Below, in pieces: positions 32,618-39,934 of a DNA stretch of 54,887 nucleotides (positions within the stretch are counted from its first letter, which is position 1; each line of letters starts with the position of its first letter). A program made the translations under genes and the position numbers. The stretch spans positions 1-54,887 of the forward strand of contig CANQNE010000017.1 in assembly GCA_947625135.1 (NCBI GenBank). Reading direction: 5' to 3'. The notes under the pieces are model-generated. The model searched no databases. It was given only the letters and a program-made list of their open reading frames with translations, and had not been told where the DNA came from. The DNA is from an uncultured Lachnospiraceae bacterium. GTDB lineage: Bacteria > Bacillota > Clostridia > Lachnospirales > Lachnospiraceae.

Positions 32618-34930
32618 ATGATTTATACAATACCAATCAGTGAAAAGATCATGCGGGTAATCTGCACAGAGGGAGAAAGGGAGCCTGGGGACAGGGCGTC
32701 GCTGCTGGTGCAGCCACAGCCGCCCTTTGAGGGAATCTGCGCCATAGAGGTTTCCCGGAAAGGGGATGCACTTTCTTTTGCCCATGCAGGGAAGCCGATG
32801 TTTGCCCAGACCGGATTTTCTATGGAACCGAAGGAGATTTACCGTTATACGTTTTCCGGCGGCAAGCCGAAGATCGTCACTAGACGGACGGTGGACGGAG
32901 AGCGTTCTTTTGTGGAGAACGCGGACACCATCAAGGTGGGGGATGCTTATGAGGGTGCCCTCACCCTGCGTATTACTCCGGAGGAGGCCATTTACGGGCT
33001 GGGACAGCAGGAGGACGGGATCTACAATTATCGAAATGTGAAGGAGTATCTGTATCACAATAATATGAAGATCCCCATGCCGGTATTTCTTTCCTCTAAC
33101 CAATATGCGGTGTTTTTTGACTGTACCAGCATGTTTACTTATGAGGAAAAAGAAAATGTAATCACGATGACCTTTGACGCGGTAGATCAGATTGATTACT
33201 ATGTGATCGCAGGAGAATGTTTTGACGAGCTTGTGGCGGGCATCCGTCAGCTGACAGGGGCGCCTGCCATGCTGCCCAAGTGGGCATTCGGCTATATACA
33301 GTCCAAGGAGCGCTACAAAACCCAGCAGGAGATATTGGACACAGCAGCCAGATTTCAGGCGGAAAATATTCCGCTGGACTGCATTGTGCTGGACTGGCTC
33401 AGCTGGGAAGAGGGAAAATGGGGCAATAAGATTTTTGACAAATCCCGTTTCCCTGACGCAAAGGCCATGGTAGAGCAGCTTCACAGGGACGGCGTGGCAT
33501 TTATGATCTCAATATGGCCCAACTGTAAAGAGGGAAGCGAAAACAACAATGAGTTTGCCAAAGCGGGCAAGCTGCTCTGCAATTATTCCACTTATGACGC
33601 CTTCGATGAGGAGGCCAGAGATATGTACTGGAAGCAGTGTCAGGAGGAGCTGTTCCCGGCCGGTACCGACGCATGGTGGTGCGATTCTACAGAGCCTTTT
33701 ACCCCGGACTGGAACGGGCTGGAAAAGCTCCCCGGAGAAGTGCGCTATAAGATGGCGAAGGAATCTACCAACCAGTATCTGGACGCCCGCAATTCCAGCG
33801 CTTATTGTCTCATGCACGCGAAGGGAATTTATGAGCATCAGCGGGCGGCGGATCCTGCCCGCCGGGTGACGAATCTGACTCGTGCAGGCTATCCGGGTAT
33901 CCAGAAATACGGGACGATCCTTTGGTCCGGCGATATTGCGGCTACCTGGGAAGTGCTGAAGGCACAGGTGGCGGAGGGCCTTTCCATGTGCCTGTCCGGG
34001 ATCCCCTTCTGGACGCTGGATATCGGCGCATTTTTTGCGGGAAATACCGAGAGCTGGAAACGGTGGGCCAACCAGACGGAGGGACAGGCGCCATGGTTCT
34101 GGCACGGTCTGTTCGAGGAAGGCACGGCGGATAAGGGCTACTGTGAGCTTTATACAAGATGGCTGCAGTTCGGCGCATTTTTGCCCATCATGCGCTCCCA
34201 CGGGACAGATACCCCCAGAGAGCCGTGGAATTTCGGGGAAAAGGGAACCGTTTATTACGATACCATTTTGAAATATATCCGTCTCCGTAAAAGACTGATG
34301 CCCTATGTCTATTCCAACGCCATGGAAGCAGCGCTGGAGGCAGGAACTATGATGCGCAGCCTGATGTTTGATTTTGCCGGGGATGGAACGGTAAAGACTA
34401 TATCCGATGAGTACATGTTTGGGAAAGCCTTTCTGGTATGCCCGGTGACGGAAGCCATGGAATACGGGCCAGACAGCAGGCCCCTGCACCGCCCTATGAA
34501 ACGAAGGGTTTATCTGCCAAAGCATGTGGGCTGGTATGAATATGAGACAAAAGCCTTTCTGGACGGAGGACAGGCGGTGGAAGCGGATGCGCCCATTACC
34601 AGTATGCCGTTGTACGTAAAGGCGGGATCGCTCATTCCCATGTCTGAAAAAGGCGGGCTTTTGCCGGAGATCATGGAGATATACGGCGGCGCTGACGGTT
34701 CTTTCACGCTGATTGTGGACAATGGACAGGATTATGCTTATGAGGAGGGCTGCCTGAAAAAGATCACCTTTACATGGAAGGATCAGGAGGAGCAGCTGTA
34801 TATAGACGGCGGAAGGGGCAGTTATCCCGTGGATGCCTTTGACATGCAGGTGATTCTATATACTCCTGATGGCGGGAAGCAGGAAACGAAGATCCGATGG
34901 GAGGGAAAACCTGTAACCTGTAACTTGTAA
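32618..34930 (+). CDS. glycoside hydrolase family 31 enzyme (alpha-xylosidase-like)
   Basis: A 770-residue GH31 enzyme: N-terminal beta domain, barrel with nucleophile Asp in DAWWCDSTEPF (about 355), acid/base region around LWSGDIAATWEVLKAQV, then LPIMRSHGTDTPREPW, and a C-terminal beta domain with PLYVKAGSLIP. The D-A-W-W-x-D-x-T-E-P active-site form is shared with xyloglucan alpha-xylosidases such as the Cellvibrio Xyl31A type, though some alpha-glucosidases and alpha-galactosidases have similar sites. ATG 32618 uses TGGAGG 6 bases upstream; ATG 32606 overlaps that site. Cytosolic. Confidence 0.88.
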   Translation: MIYTIPISEKIMRVICTEGEREPGDRASLLVQPQPPFEGICAIEVSRKGDALSFAHAGKPMFAQTGFSMEPKEIYRYTFSGGKPKIVTRRTVDGERSFVENADTIKVGDAYEGALTLRITPEEAIYGLGQQEDGIYNYRNVKEYLYHNNMKIPMPVFLSSNQYAVFFDCTSMFTYEEKENVITMTFDAVDQIDYYVIAGECFDELVAGIRQLTGAPAMLPKWAFGYIQSKERYKTQQEILDTAARFQAENIPLDCIVLDWLSWEEGKWGNKIFDKSRFPDAKAMVEQLHRDGVAFMISIWPNCKEGSENNNEFAKAGKLLCNYSTYDAFDEEARDMYWKQCQEELFPAGTDAWWCDSTEPFTPDWNGLEKLPGEVRYKMAKESTNQYLDARNSSAYCLMHAKGIYEHQRAADPARRVTNLTRAGYPGIQKYGTILWSGDIAATWEVLKAQVAEGLSMCLSGIPFWTLDIGAFFAGNTESWKRWANQTEGQAPWFWHGLFEEGTADKGYCELYTRWLQFGAFLPIMRSHGTDTPREPWNFGEKGTVYYDTILKYIRLRKRLMPYVYSNAMEAALEAGTMMRSLMFDFAGDGTVKTISDEYMFGKAFLVCPVTEAMEYGPDSRPLHRPMKRRVYLPKHVGWYEYETKAFLDGGQAVEADAPITSMPLYVKAGSLIPMSEKGGLLPEIMEIYGGADGSFTLIVDNGQDYAYEEGCLKKITFTWKDQEEQLYIDGGRGSYPVDAFDMQVILYTPDGGKQETKIRWEGKPVTCNL

Positions 34931-34978
34931 TTTGTTACCGGTAAAATATAAAGATAAGACAAAATAGTATGAATATTA

Positions 34979-35007
34979 TTGACAGTCCCGCGAACCAGTG
35001 CTAAAAT
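34979..35007 (+). promoter_or_regulatory. strong promoter of the PocR-AraC regulator
   Basis: Perfect TTGACA, 17-base spacer, TAAAAT, about 50 bases before the start codon. Confidence 0.65.
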
Positions 35008-35056
35008 TTTTACTAGTTTTAGATGAAATATTTATATTCCAGAAGAAAAGACGGCA

Positions 35057-35929
35057 GTGGAAATGGAGATACGGGAGAAACTGATCAAACAATTAAAATA
35101 CTATCATTTTGCCACAGATATCCCTGTGCGGCTGTCAGACGATAAGGGAGAGGTTCTCTGTACTTACGGGGAAACCTATGCTTACTGCAGATTGATCAGG
35201 GAGGCCTGCGGAAGCCAGAGCTTTTGCGAGGAATGTCACGGGGAAGGCGAAAAGCGCGCGGCATGGCTGAAGGACGGTTATATTTATGACTGCCCGTGCG
35301 GGATGGCGCATTTTTCCGTTCCCATGATTCTGAACGGGAGGGCGGCCTATTATATCCTGGCGGGACCCGTTGCGCTGGAGTACCCGGATATCCTGCTGGT
35401 GGATCAGATCATTGACGGTTATAACTGCTCCCTGAATTACCGGAATAAGCTGTACAGCGCCATGGGCGGCGTTCCCATTGTGGAGCCCGTAAGGCTGCAG
35501 TATCTCAACGAGCTGCTGAATGTGCTGGTAAAAAATCTGGCGGCAGCGGCGGCCAATGACAGGAATGACCGGGAAGATCAGAAATTTGCATGGGAAGGGG
35601 ATCAGAAGTTTATGCCGGTGATGAAAAATGCGCTCCGGTATATCGAGAACCATTATCGGGAGCCCATCCGGCTGGGTCAGGTGGCAAAGTACATCGGCCT
35701 GAACTCTTCCTATTTTTCCACGTTGTTCAAGCAGGAGATGGGCGTGAATTTTTCACAGTATGTGACAGAGAAACGGATCGGAGAGGCATGCAGGCTGCTG
35801 AAGAATACCAATATGTCGCTGGTTGAGATCGCATCGGAGCTGGGGTTTGACAACCAGAGTTATTTTTCCAGAATTTTCAAGAAAACAAAAGGAATCGCGC
35901 CGAAAATGTACCGGCAGAAGAGAGAATAA
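35057..35929 (+). CDS. AraC-family regulator with N-terminal PocR sensor domain
   Basis: A 290-residue regulator. Residues about 10-165 form a PocR-type ligand-binding domain with the cysteine set CGSQSFCEECH and YDCPCGMAHF, likely sensing a small hydrocarbon- or sugar-derived ligand. Residues about 195-290 hold two AraC helix-turn-helices (VAKYIGLNSSYFSTLFKQEM and IASELGFDNQSYFSRIFKK). It lies 126 bases after GH31 under its own promoter and is the natural candidate regulator of the fucosidase/galactosidase operon. Start is either GTG 35057 or ATG 35063; neither has a strong ribosome binding site. Confidence 0.88.
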   Translation: MEMEIREKLIKQLKYYHFATDIPVRLSDDKGEVLCTYGETYAYCRLIREACGSQSFCEECHGEGEKRAAWLKDGYIYDCPCGMAHFSVPMILNGRAAYYILAGPVALEYPDILLVDQIIDGYNCSLNYRNKLYSAMGGVPIVEPVRLQYLNELLNVLVKNLAAAAANDRNDREDQKFAWEGDQKFMPVMKNALRYIENHYREPIRLGQVAKYIGLNSSYFSTLFKQEMGVNFSQYVTEKRIGEACRLLKNTNMSLVEIASELGFDNQSYFSRIFKKTKGIAPKMYRQKRE

Positions 35930-35932
35930 AAG

Positions 35933-35984
35933 ACCCCCGGTGTACGGAAGCGGAAACGGCCGCCCTGTACCCGGGGGTTTTGTT
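35933..35984. terminator. bidirectional terminator between the AraC and corrinoid genes
   Basis: ACCCCCGG and GTAC pair with GTACCCGGGGGT (one bulge) around a GC-rich loop; ttttgttgtt follows on plus and tctttta on minus. It serves both convergent genes. Confidence 0.75.
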
Positions 35985-35985
35985 G

Positions 35986-36627
35986 TTAATTTTTCTTGGA
36001 AAGCAGATATTTCTTTGCCACGTCGGCAGCATCGCTTGCGTTGGAAGTATAGGCATCCGCCTTGACTTCATCTGCAAACTTCTGGCTGACGGGCGCGCCG
36101 CCGATCATAATGAAATATTTGTCACGGACGCCGGCCTTCTCAAATTCCTGGATCACTTCGCCGATGGAAGGCATGGTAGTGGTCAGCAGGGCGGAGAGTG
36201 CAACAATATCGGCCCCTACTTCCTCTGCCTTCTCGACAAATTTCTCGCTGGGTACATCGATGCCCAGATCATATACCGTTGCGCCGATGCCCTTTAACAT
36301 CATAGCCACCAGATTTTTGCCGATATCGTGAAGATCACCCTTCACGGTACCGATGACTACCGTACCGATGGCTTCCACACCGGATTCAGAGAACAGCGGC
36401 TCCAGAATCTTTACGCCTGCGGACATGGCCCGGGCGGCAACAAGCATTTCCGGAACAAAAACCAGATTCTGACGGAACTTTTCTCCGATCACACCCATGG
36501 GCGCGATGAGTCCCTCATCCAGAATCTGTTTTACGGGAACGCCTTCCTCCAGCGCCTGATTCACAAGCTCCTTGACTACTTTCATTCTTCCCTTTTCTAC
36601 GGCAAGGGCAAGTTCTTCCATCTGCAT
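35986..36627 (-). CDS. corrinoid (vitamin B12)-binding methyl-transfer protein
   Basis: A 213-residue corrinoid protein like MtaC/MtbC/MttC. An N-terminal helical cap (LVNQALEEGVPVKQILDEGL, FVPEMLVAARAM) precedes a B12-binding Rossmann domain with the cobalt-ligand motif D-x-H-x-x-G in GDLHDIGKN (about 97-105), then SALLTTTMPS and GGAPVS. It carries methyl groups on cobalamin between two methyltransferases. No MtaB/MttB or MtbA-like partner is nearby, so it is an orphan here. AAAGGAGG lies 9 bases before the ATG. Confidence 0.92.
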   Translation of the reverse strand: MQMEELALAVEKGRMKVVKELVNQALEEGVPVKQILDEGLIAPMGVIGEKFRQNLVFVPEMLVAARAMSAGVKILEPLFSESGVEAIGTVVIGTVKGDLHDIGKNLVAMMLKGIGATVYDLGIDVPSEKFVEKAEEVGADIVALSALLTTTMPSIGEVIQEFEKAGVRDKYFIMIGGAPVSQKFADEVKADAYTSNASDAADVAKKYLLSKKN

Positions 36628-36953
36628 AAAGCAAGCCTCCTTTGAATACTTTTCAAAACCTGATTTTATTATAAAAAAGGCGGAGAAGAAAGTATTTCAT
36701 TAGATTTGGTTATTTTGTTTTTTTTATTTGAATAAATGAGAAAATAACCATGGAAACAAGAAAAAAATTAAAGAAATTTTACTTATTTTTGGAAACGGGA
36801 GAGAAAAAAACGGCATGGACAAAACCATGCCGTCTTTTCGTGTTTGAAAATAAGCTTCAATAATATAATCATCGTGTTCCATTCAATATAACGTATTTCT
36901 GTAACAGAGTAAAATCTATGTTATAGAAAAAGGTACATTGCGTAAACTGGTGA
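36628..36953. other. AT-rich intergenic stretch between corrinoid and cold-shock genes
   Basis: Contains the upstream region of the corrinoid gene, the cold-shock terminator at 36803-36833, and an AT-rich imperfect hairpin near 36897-36929 (TTTCTGTAACA/TGTTATAGAAA). No gene seen. Confidence 0.6.
36803..36833 (-). terminator. terminator for the cold-shock gene
   Basis: ACGGCATGG and CCATGCCGT form a perfect 9-bp stem; in the minus direction seven T follow. It lies about 120 bases beyond the stop codon. Confidence 0.75.
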
Positions 36954-37154
36954 TTAAAGCTTTGTTACGTTGGTAGCCTGAGGTCCTTTTTCGCCCTGGA
37001 TTACTTCAAACTCAACTTCCTGACCTTCGTCGAGGGACTTGAAACCTTCCATGTTCAGTCCTGAATAGTGAACAAACACATCGTTTCCCTCTTCGTCAGA
37101 AATAAAGCCATAACCCTTCTGATTGTTGAACCACTTAACTGTACCTTTGTTCAT
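36954..37154 (-). CDS. cold-shock protein, CspA family
   Basis: A 66-residue single cold-shock domain, an RNA chaperone that binds single-stranded [23 protein letters not shown] contains RNP1 (KGYGFI) and DVFVHYS is RNP2; the acidic linker [11 protein letters not shown] and final PQATNVTKL are standard. Strong GGAGG before the ATG. The mRNA would start near 37226 with a leader of about 70 bases, as is usual for csp genes. Confidence 0.96.
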   Translation of the reverse strand: MNKGTVKWFNNQKGYGFISDEEGNDVFVHYSGLNMEGFKSLDEGQEVEFEVIQGEKGPQATNVTKL

Positions 37155-37232
37155 TGATAATTACCTCCAAAAATAATATAAAATAGTATCTGTGCCGAAT
37201 CAGAAATACTTACTTCGACACATTAGTAGACT

Positions 37233-37261
37233 ACCATAAAAATAAAAAAAAGTAAAGACAA
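37233..37261 (-). promoter_or_regulatory. cold-shock gene promoter, back-to-back with the YhfC promoter
   Basis: Minus strand: TTGTCT, 17 bases, TATGGT. Its -35 box shares five bases with the -35 box of the plus-strand promoter at 37255. Confidence 0.45.
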
Positions 37262-37283
37262 TTTTGTAAAAACGTGGTATAAT
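37255..37283 (+). promoter_or_regulatory. promoter of the yhfC-pdaA transcript
   Basis: AAGACA, 17-base spacer, perfect TATAAT. It leaves a leader of about 140 bases. Confidence 0.55.
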
Positions 37284-37288
37284 AGCAG

Positions 37289-37425
37289 GGAAAGTACTGC
37301 TGGCGTTTGCGTCAGCCGGTATTTGACAGGAATCTCCATCGAGACGATAGCCGAGATGGTATTGTGAACCTATAGCAAAGAACGCAGAGCGGGCTTTACA
37401 TTTACAAATAAAACAAAGGAGAAGC
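37289..37425 (+). ncRNA. structured 5' leader of unknown type
   Basis: Pairings seen: GCTGGCG/CGTCAGC closed by a TTTG loop within TAC...GTA, and CCATC/GATGG within AAT...ATT enclosing GAGACGATAGCCGA. Purine-rich single-stranded stretches follow up to the AAAGGAG site. No match to riboswitch classes that I can recall. Confidence 0.35.
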
Positions 37426-37432
37426 AAGTCAA

Positions 37433-38221
37433 ATGACAGAGATTTCGACGGTAAGTATCATCTGTGTATGTATCAGCGCGGCCATATCCGTTTTCTTCCC
37501 GATCATATACCTTCTGATCGGAAAGATTAAAATGAAGGGCGCGTTTTTGCCGGTACTGGGCGCTGTTCTTTTATATGTACTGGTTATTGGCATACAGGCG
37601 ATCCTGTGGGCCGCACCGGACATGGAAGGACTGCTTGTGAAAATGCTGGGTACGGAAAAGTCTGAGGGGATCATTGCTTCCATCCGATGTGTGCTGAAGG
37701 CATTGATCGAAACTGCGGGAATATGGATCTTCCTTCGGATCTGCAAGAAGCGCTGGAAGAATCCGGGTGACGCCATCACCTTTGGATCGGGCTACGCCAT
37801 CAGCGCATGCTTCGTATATTCTGTCCTGCTGGTGTTGAGTGTGGTAGTGGTGATCTTTAATGCGGCAGGCAAGGAAGTCACATTTATTTTTTCCAGAATG
37901 CTCGTGAACAATCATGTGCTGAGTCAGGGCGGCTCGGAGTTTCTGTATTACGGACTGCGCAGTTTCTTTGACGCCATGTTCTATCTGTCGGCGGTCATGA
38001 TGCTGTTTATCTCCGTTCAGCATGAAAGTATATGGCCGGTGCCGGTGGTGGCGTTCCTCAATATCATTCACATTGTACCTGCGGCGCTGAGCCCGCTTCA
38101 TGTGTGGTATTGGGCAAACGGTATTCTGGTCATGATCACAGTGGGGATTACGTCCATCATCAGCGCGCTGATAGCCTACAAAATGTACATTGAATATTAC
38201 GTGAAAAGAAACAGCAGATAA
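37433..38221 (+). CDS. YhfC-family intramembrane protease-like protein
   Basis: A 262-residue protein with about seven transmembrane segments and short loops. The pattern SQGGSEFLYYGLRSFFDAM (Gln/Glu in a membrane segment, about 164-182) and HVWYWANGILVM match the YhfC group, proposed glutamic-type intramembrane proteases related to CPBP/Abi proteins. Substrate unknown. AAAGGAGAAG lies before the ATG. It heads a transcript with the deacetylase gene 13 bases downstream. Confidence 0.75.
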   Translation: MTEISTVSIICVCISAAISVFFPIIYLLIGKIKMKGAFLPVLGAVLLYVLVIGIQAILWAAPDMEGLLVKMLGTEKSEGIIASIRCVLKALIETAGIWIFLRICKKRWKNPGDAITFGSGYAISACFVYSVLLVLSVVVVIFNAAGKEVTFIFSRMLVNNHVLSQGGSEFLYYGLRSFFDAMFYLSAVMMLFISVQHESIWPVPVVAFLNIIHIVPAALSPLHVWYWANGILVMITVGITSIISALIAYKMYIEYYVKRNSR

Positions 38222-38234
38222 AGGAGAAGAGGCC

Positions 38235-39275
38235 ATGGATGAAAGAAGAGCAAACAGACAGGATCCTCCCAGGGAGCTGAGCCGGGCGCAGATTGAAAGA
38301 CGCCGGGCGGCGCTGAAGGCGCGGAGAAGAAAGCAGATGCAAATGCGTATTCTGGTATTCGGCACGATGGCATTGATCCTGATCCTGGTGATCGTACTGC
38401 TGGTGCTGGGTATTTCCGCCCTGCTTGGCAAGGGAGAGAAGAAGCCTTCCGCCAAAACGACGGCTGTTTCCGAAATGCCTTCGGAGGAACCGTCGGCAGA
38501 ACCGACGCCGGAGCCTGACAACGGCATCCTGCAGGAGACGCCGGAGATTACCCAGGTAGAAAATATAGAATCTCTGGATAATGAGAACATCGGATGGGGA
38601 TACGGGCCCTCCAGAGATGAATTGAACCGCCCGGTGGATGCGGTGAATTATCAGGAGACTTATGGCAGTTACGGCGCGTATTTCGTGCGGAATGTGGATG
38701 ATAAGATCATTTACCTCACAAGTGACGAGGGATATGAAAATGGCTGTACACCGGCTATTTTGGATGCCTTGAAGGAAACAGATACCAAGATCGTATTTTT
38801 CATAACCATGCCGTTTGCGGAGGAGCATCCGGAGCTGGTGCAGAGAATGATCGACGAGGGGCATATCGTGGGCAGCCACAGTGTGAGCCATCCTGCCGAT
38901 GGCATGCCCAGCTTGTCTATTGAGGAGCAGCAGGAAGAGTATGCAACGCTGCATCAGTATGTGCTGGATAATTTTAATTATAAAATGTGGCTGTTCAGGC
39001 CGCCTGCAGGCAAATTCAGCGAGCAGTCCCTGGCTGTCGCTAACAATTTTGGCTATCGTTCTGTGTTCTGGAGCTTTGCTTATTTGGATTATGACACGGA
39101 GAATCAGCCGGATGAAACGGAAGCGCTCCAGAAATGTCTGGATTCTTTGCATCCCGGCGCGATCTATCTGCTTCATGCAGTGTCCCAGACCAATACCAAC
39201 ATTCTGAAGGACTTTATCAACGGGGCAAAAGAGCAGGGATACCGCTTTGAACTGCTTCCTGCAAATGATTTTTAA
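38235..39275 (+). CDS. membrane-anchored polysaccharide deacetylase, PdaA-like
   Basis: A 346-residue type II membrane protein: basic cytosolic N-terminus (residues 1-36), one transmembrane helix (about 38-62), a Pro/Glu/Ser linker, then an extracellular NodB domain. The segment IGWGYGPSRDELNRP and IYLTSDEGYENG resemble PdaA, which makes muramic delta-lactam in peptidoglycan. Motif 2 is GSHSVSHP (metal His pair), then WLFRPPAGKFSE and IYLLHAVS. Motif 1 reads SDEG where relatives read FDNG or FDDG, so activity may be altered. AAGGAGAAG precedes the ATG. Confidence 0.85.
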   Translation: MDERRANRQDPPRELSRAQIERRRAALKARRRKQMQMRILVFGTMALILILVIVLLVLGISALLGKGEKKPSAKTTAVSEMPSEEPSAEPTPEPDNGILQETPEITQVENIESLDNENIGWGYGPSRDELNRPVDAVNYQETYGSYGAYFVRNVDDKIIYLTSDEGYENGCTPAILDALKETDTKIVFFITMPFAEEHPELVQRMIDEGHIVGSHSVSHPADGMPSLSIEEQQEEYATLHQYVLDNFNYKMWLFRPPAGKFSEQSLAVANNFGYRSVFWSFAYLDYDTENQPDETEALQKCLDSLHPGAIYLLHAVSQTNTNILKDFINGAKEQGYRFELLPANDF

Positions 39276-39282
39276 AAAGTGC

Positions 39283-39311
39283 TTGCACTGTAAATAGAAA
39301 TGTGTTAATAT
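39283..39311 (+). promoter_or_regulatory. promoter of the ACT-hom-apgM-lysC operon
   Basis: TTGCAC, exactly 17 bases, TAATAT. It begins 8 bases after the upstream stop codon. Confidence 0.65.
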
Positions 39312-39333
39312 CTTTCGAGGAAAGACAAGTGTA

Positions 39334-39378
39334 TTTCCCCTGCATACAGGTTTTCTGTGTGCAGGGAAAACTTTTTTA
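39334..39378 (+). terminator. hairpin with T-run in the leader of the threonine operon
   Basis: TTTCCCCTGCATACAG pairs with CTGTGTGCAGGGAAA (one bulged C, one wobble) followed by CTTTTTTA. It lies just after the promoter at 39283, so it would act within the leader, either terminating the upstream gene or attenuating the operon. Confidence 0.75.
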
Positions 39379-39405
39379 TGGAACAGAAAGGCGGGCTGGG
39401 CTGAT

Positions 39406-39849
39406 ATGGACGGTGCGGAGAAGTATTATGTTCTCAAGCAAAAGGCAGTACCGGATGTACTTCTGAAGGTAGTGTCTGCAAAACGGCTTCTGGAATCGGG
39501 AAAGGCTGCTACGGTGGCGCAGGCCACGGAGGCAGTGGGCATCAGCCGCAGCTCCTTTTACAAATATCAGGATGTGATCTTTCCGTTTCACGAAGATTCC
39601 AGAGGGAGAACCATCACTTTCAGTATCCAGCTGGATGACGAGCCAGGGCTTTTGGCGGAGGTGCTGCGTCAGGTTGCGCTGTATCATGCCAACATCCTGA
39701 CAATCCACCAGAGCATACCGGTGAACGGCATTGCGGCGCTTACACTGAGTGTGGAGGTGCTGCCCGCTACCGGGGATATTTCCGAGATGGTGGAAAAGCT
39801 GAATGTGATGAACGGGATCCATCATATTAAGATCCTGGCGAGAGGCTGA
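39406..39849 (+). CDS. ACT domain-containing protein (PheB-like)
   Basis: A 147-residue protein. The N-terminal 60 residues resemble a small helix-turn-helix (KAATVAQATEAVGISRSSFYKY), followed by an ACT domain (FSIQLDDEPGLLAEVLRQVA, ILTIHQSIPVNGIAALTLSV) that should bind an amino acid. Such proteins often precede hom in Clostridia; they may regulate the pathway or be allosteric partners. hom starts 86 bases downstream. The ribosome binding site is weak. Confidence 0.85.
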   Translation: MDGAEKYYVLKQKAVPDVLLKVVSAKRLLESGKAATVAQATEAVGISRSSFYKYQDVIFPFHEDSRGRTITFSIQLDDEPGLLAEVLRQVALYHANILTIHQSIPVNGIAALTLSVEVLPATGDISEMVEKLNVMNGIHHIKILARG

Positions 39850-39934
39850 CTTTCCGGCGGGCCACGGGCAGACCGGCGGCCGGCTTGAAATAGAAGAGAT
39901 AGAAAATGCCGCTTGGCGGCGGAATGGAGGATAT

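Noticed and set aside
36897-36929. Hairpin in the AT-rich gap downstream of cspA
   Set aside because: Weak AT stem without T-run; the better terminator lies at 36803-36833.
37289-37425. Cyclic-di-GMP riboswitch before yhfC
   Set aside because: GAGACGATAGCC is only loosely like the GGGACGCAAAGCC block; the remaining conserved blocks are missing.
39312-39405. T-box or amino-acid leader peptide before the ACT gene
   Set aside because: No T-box sequence and no short ORF rich in Thr, Ile, Lys or Met.
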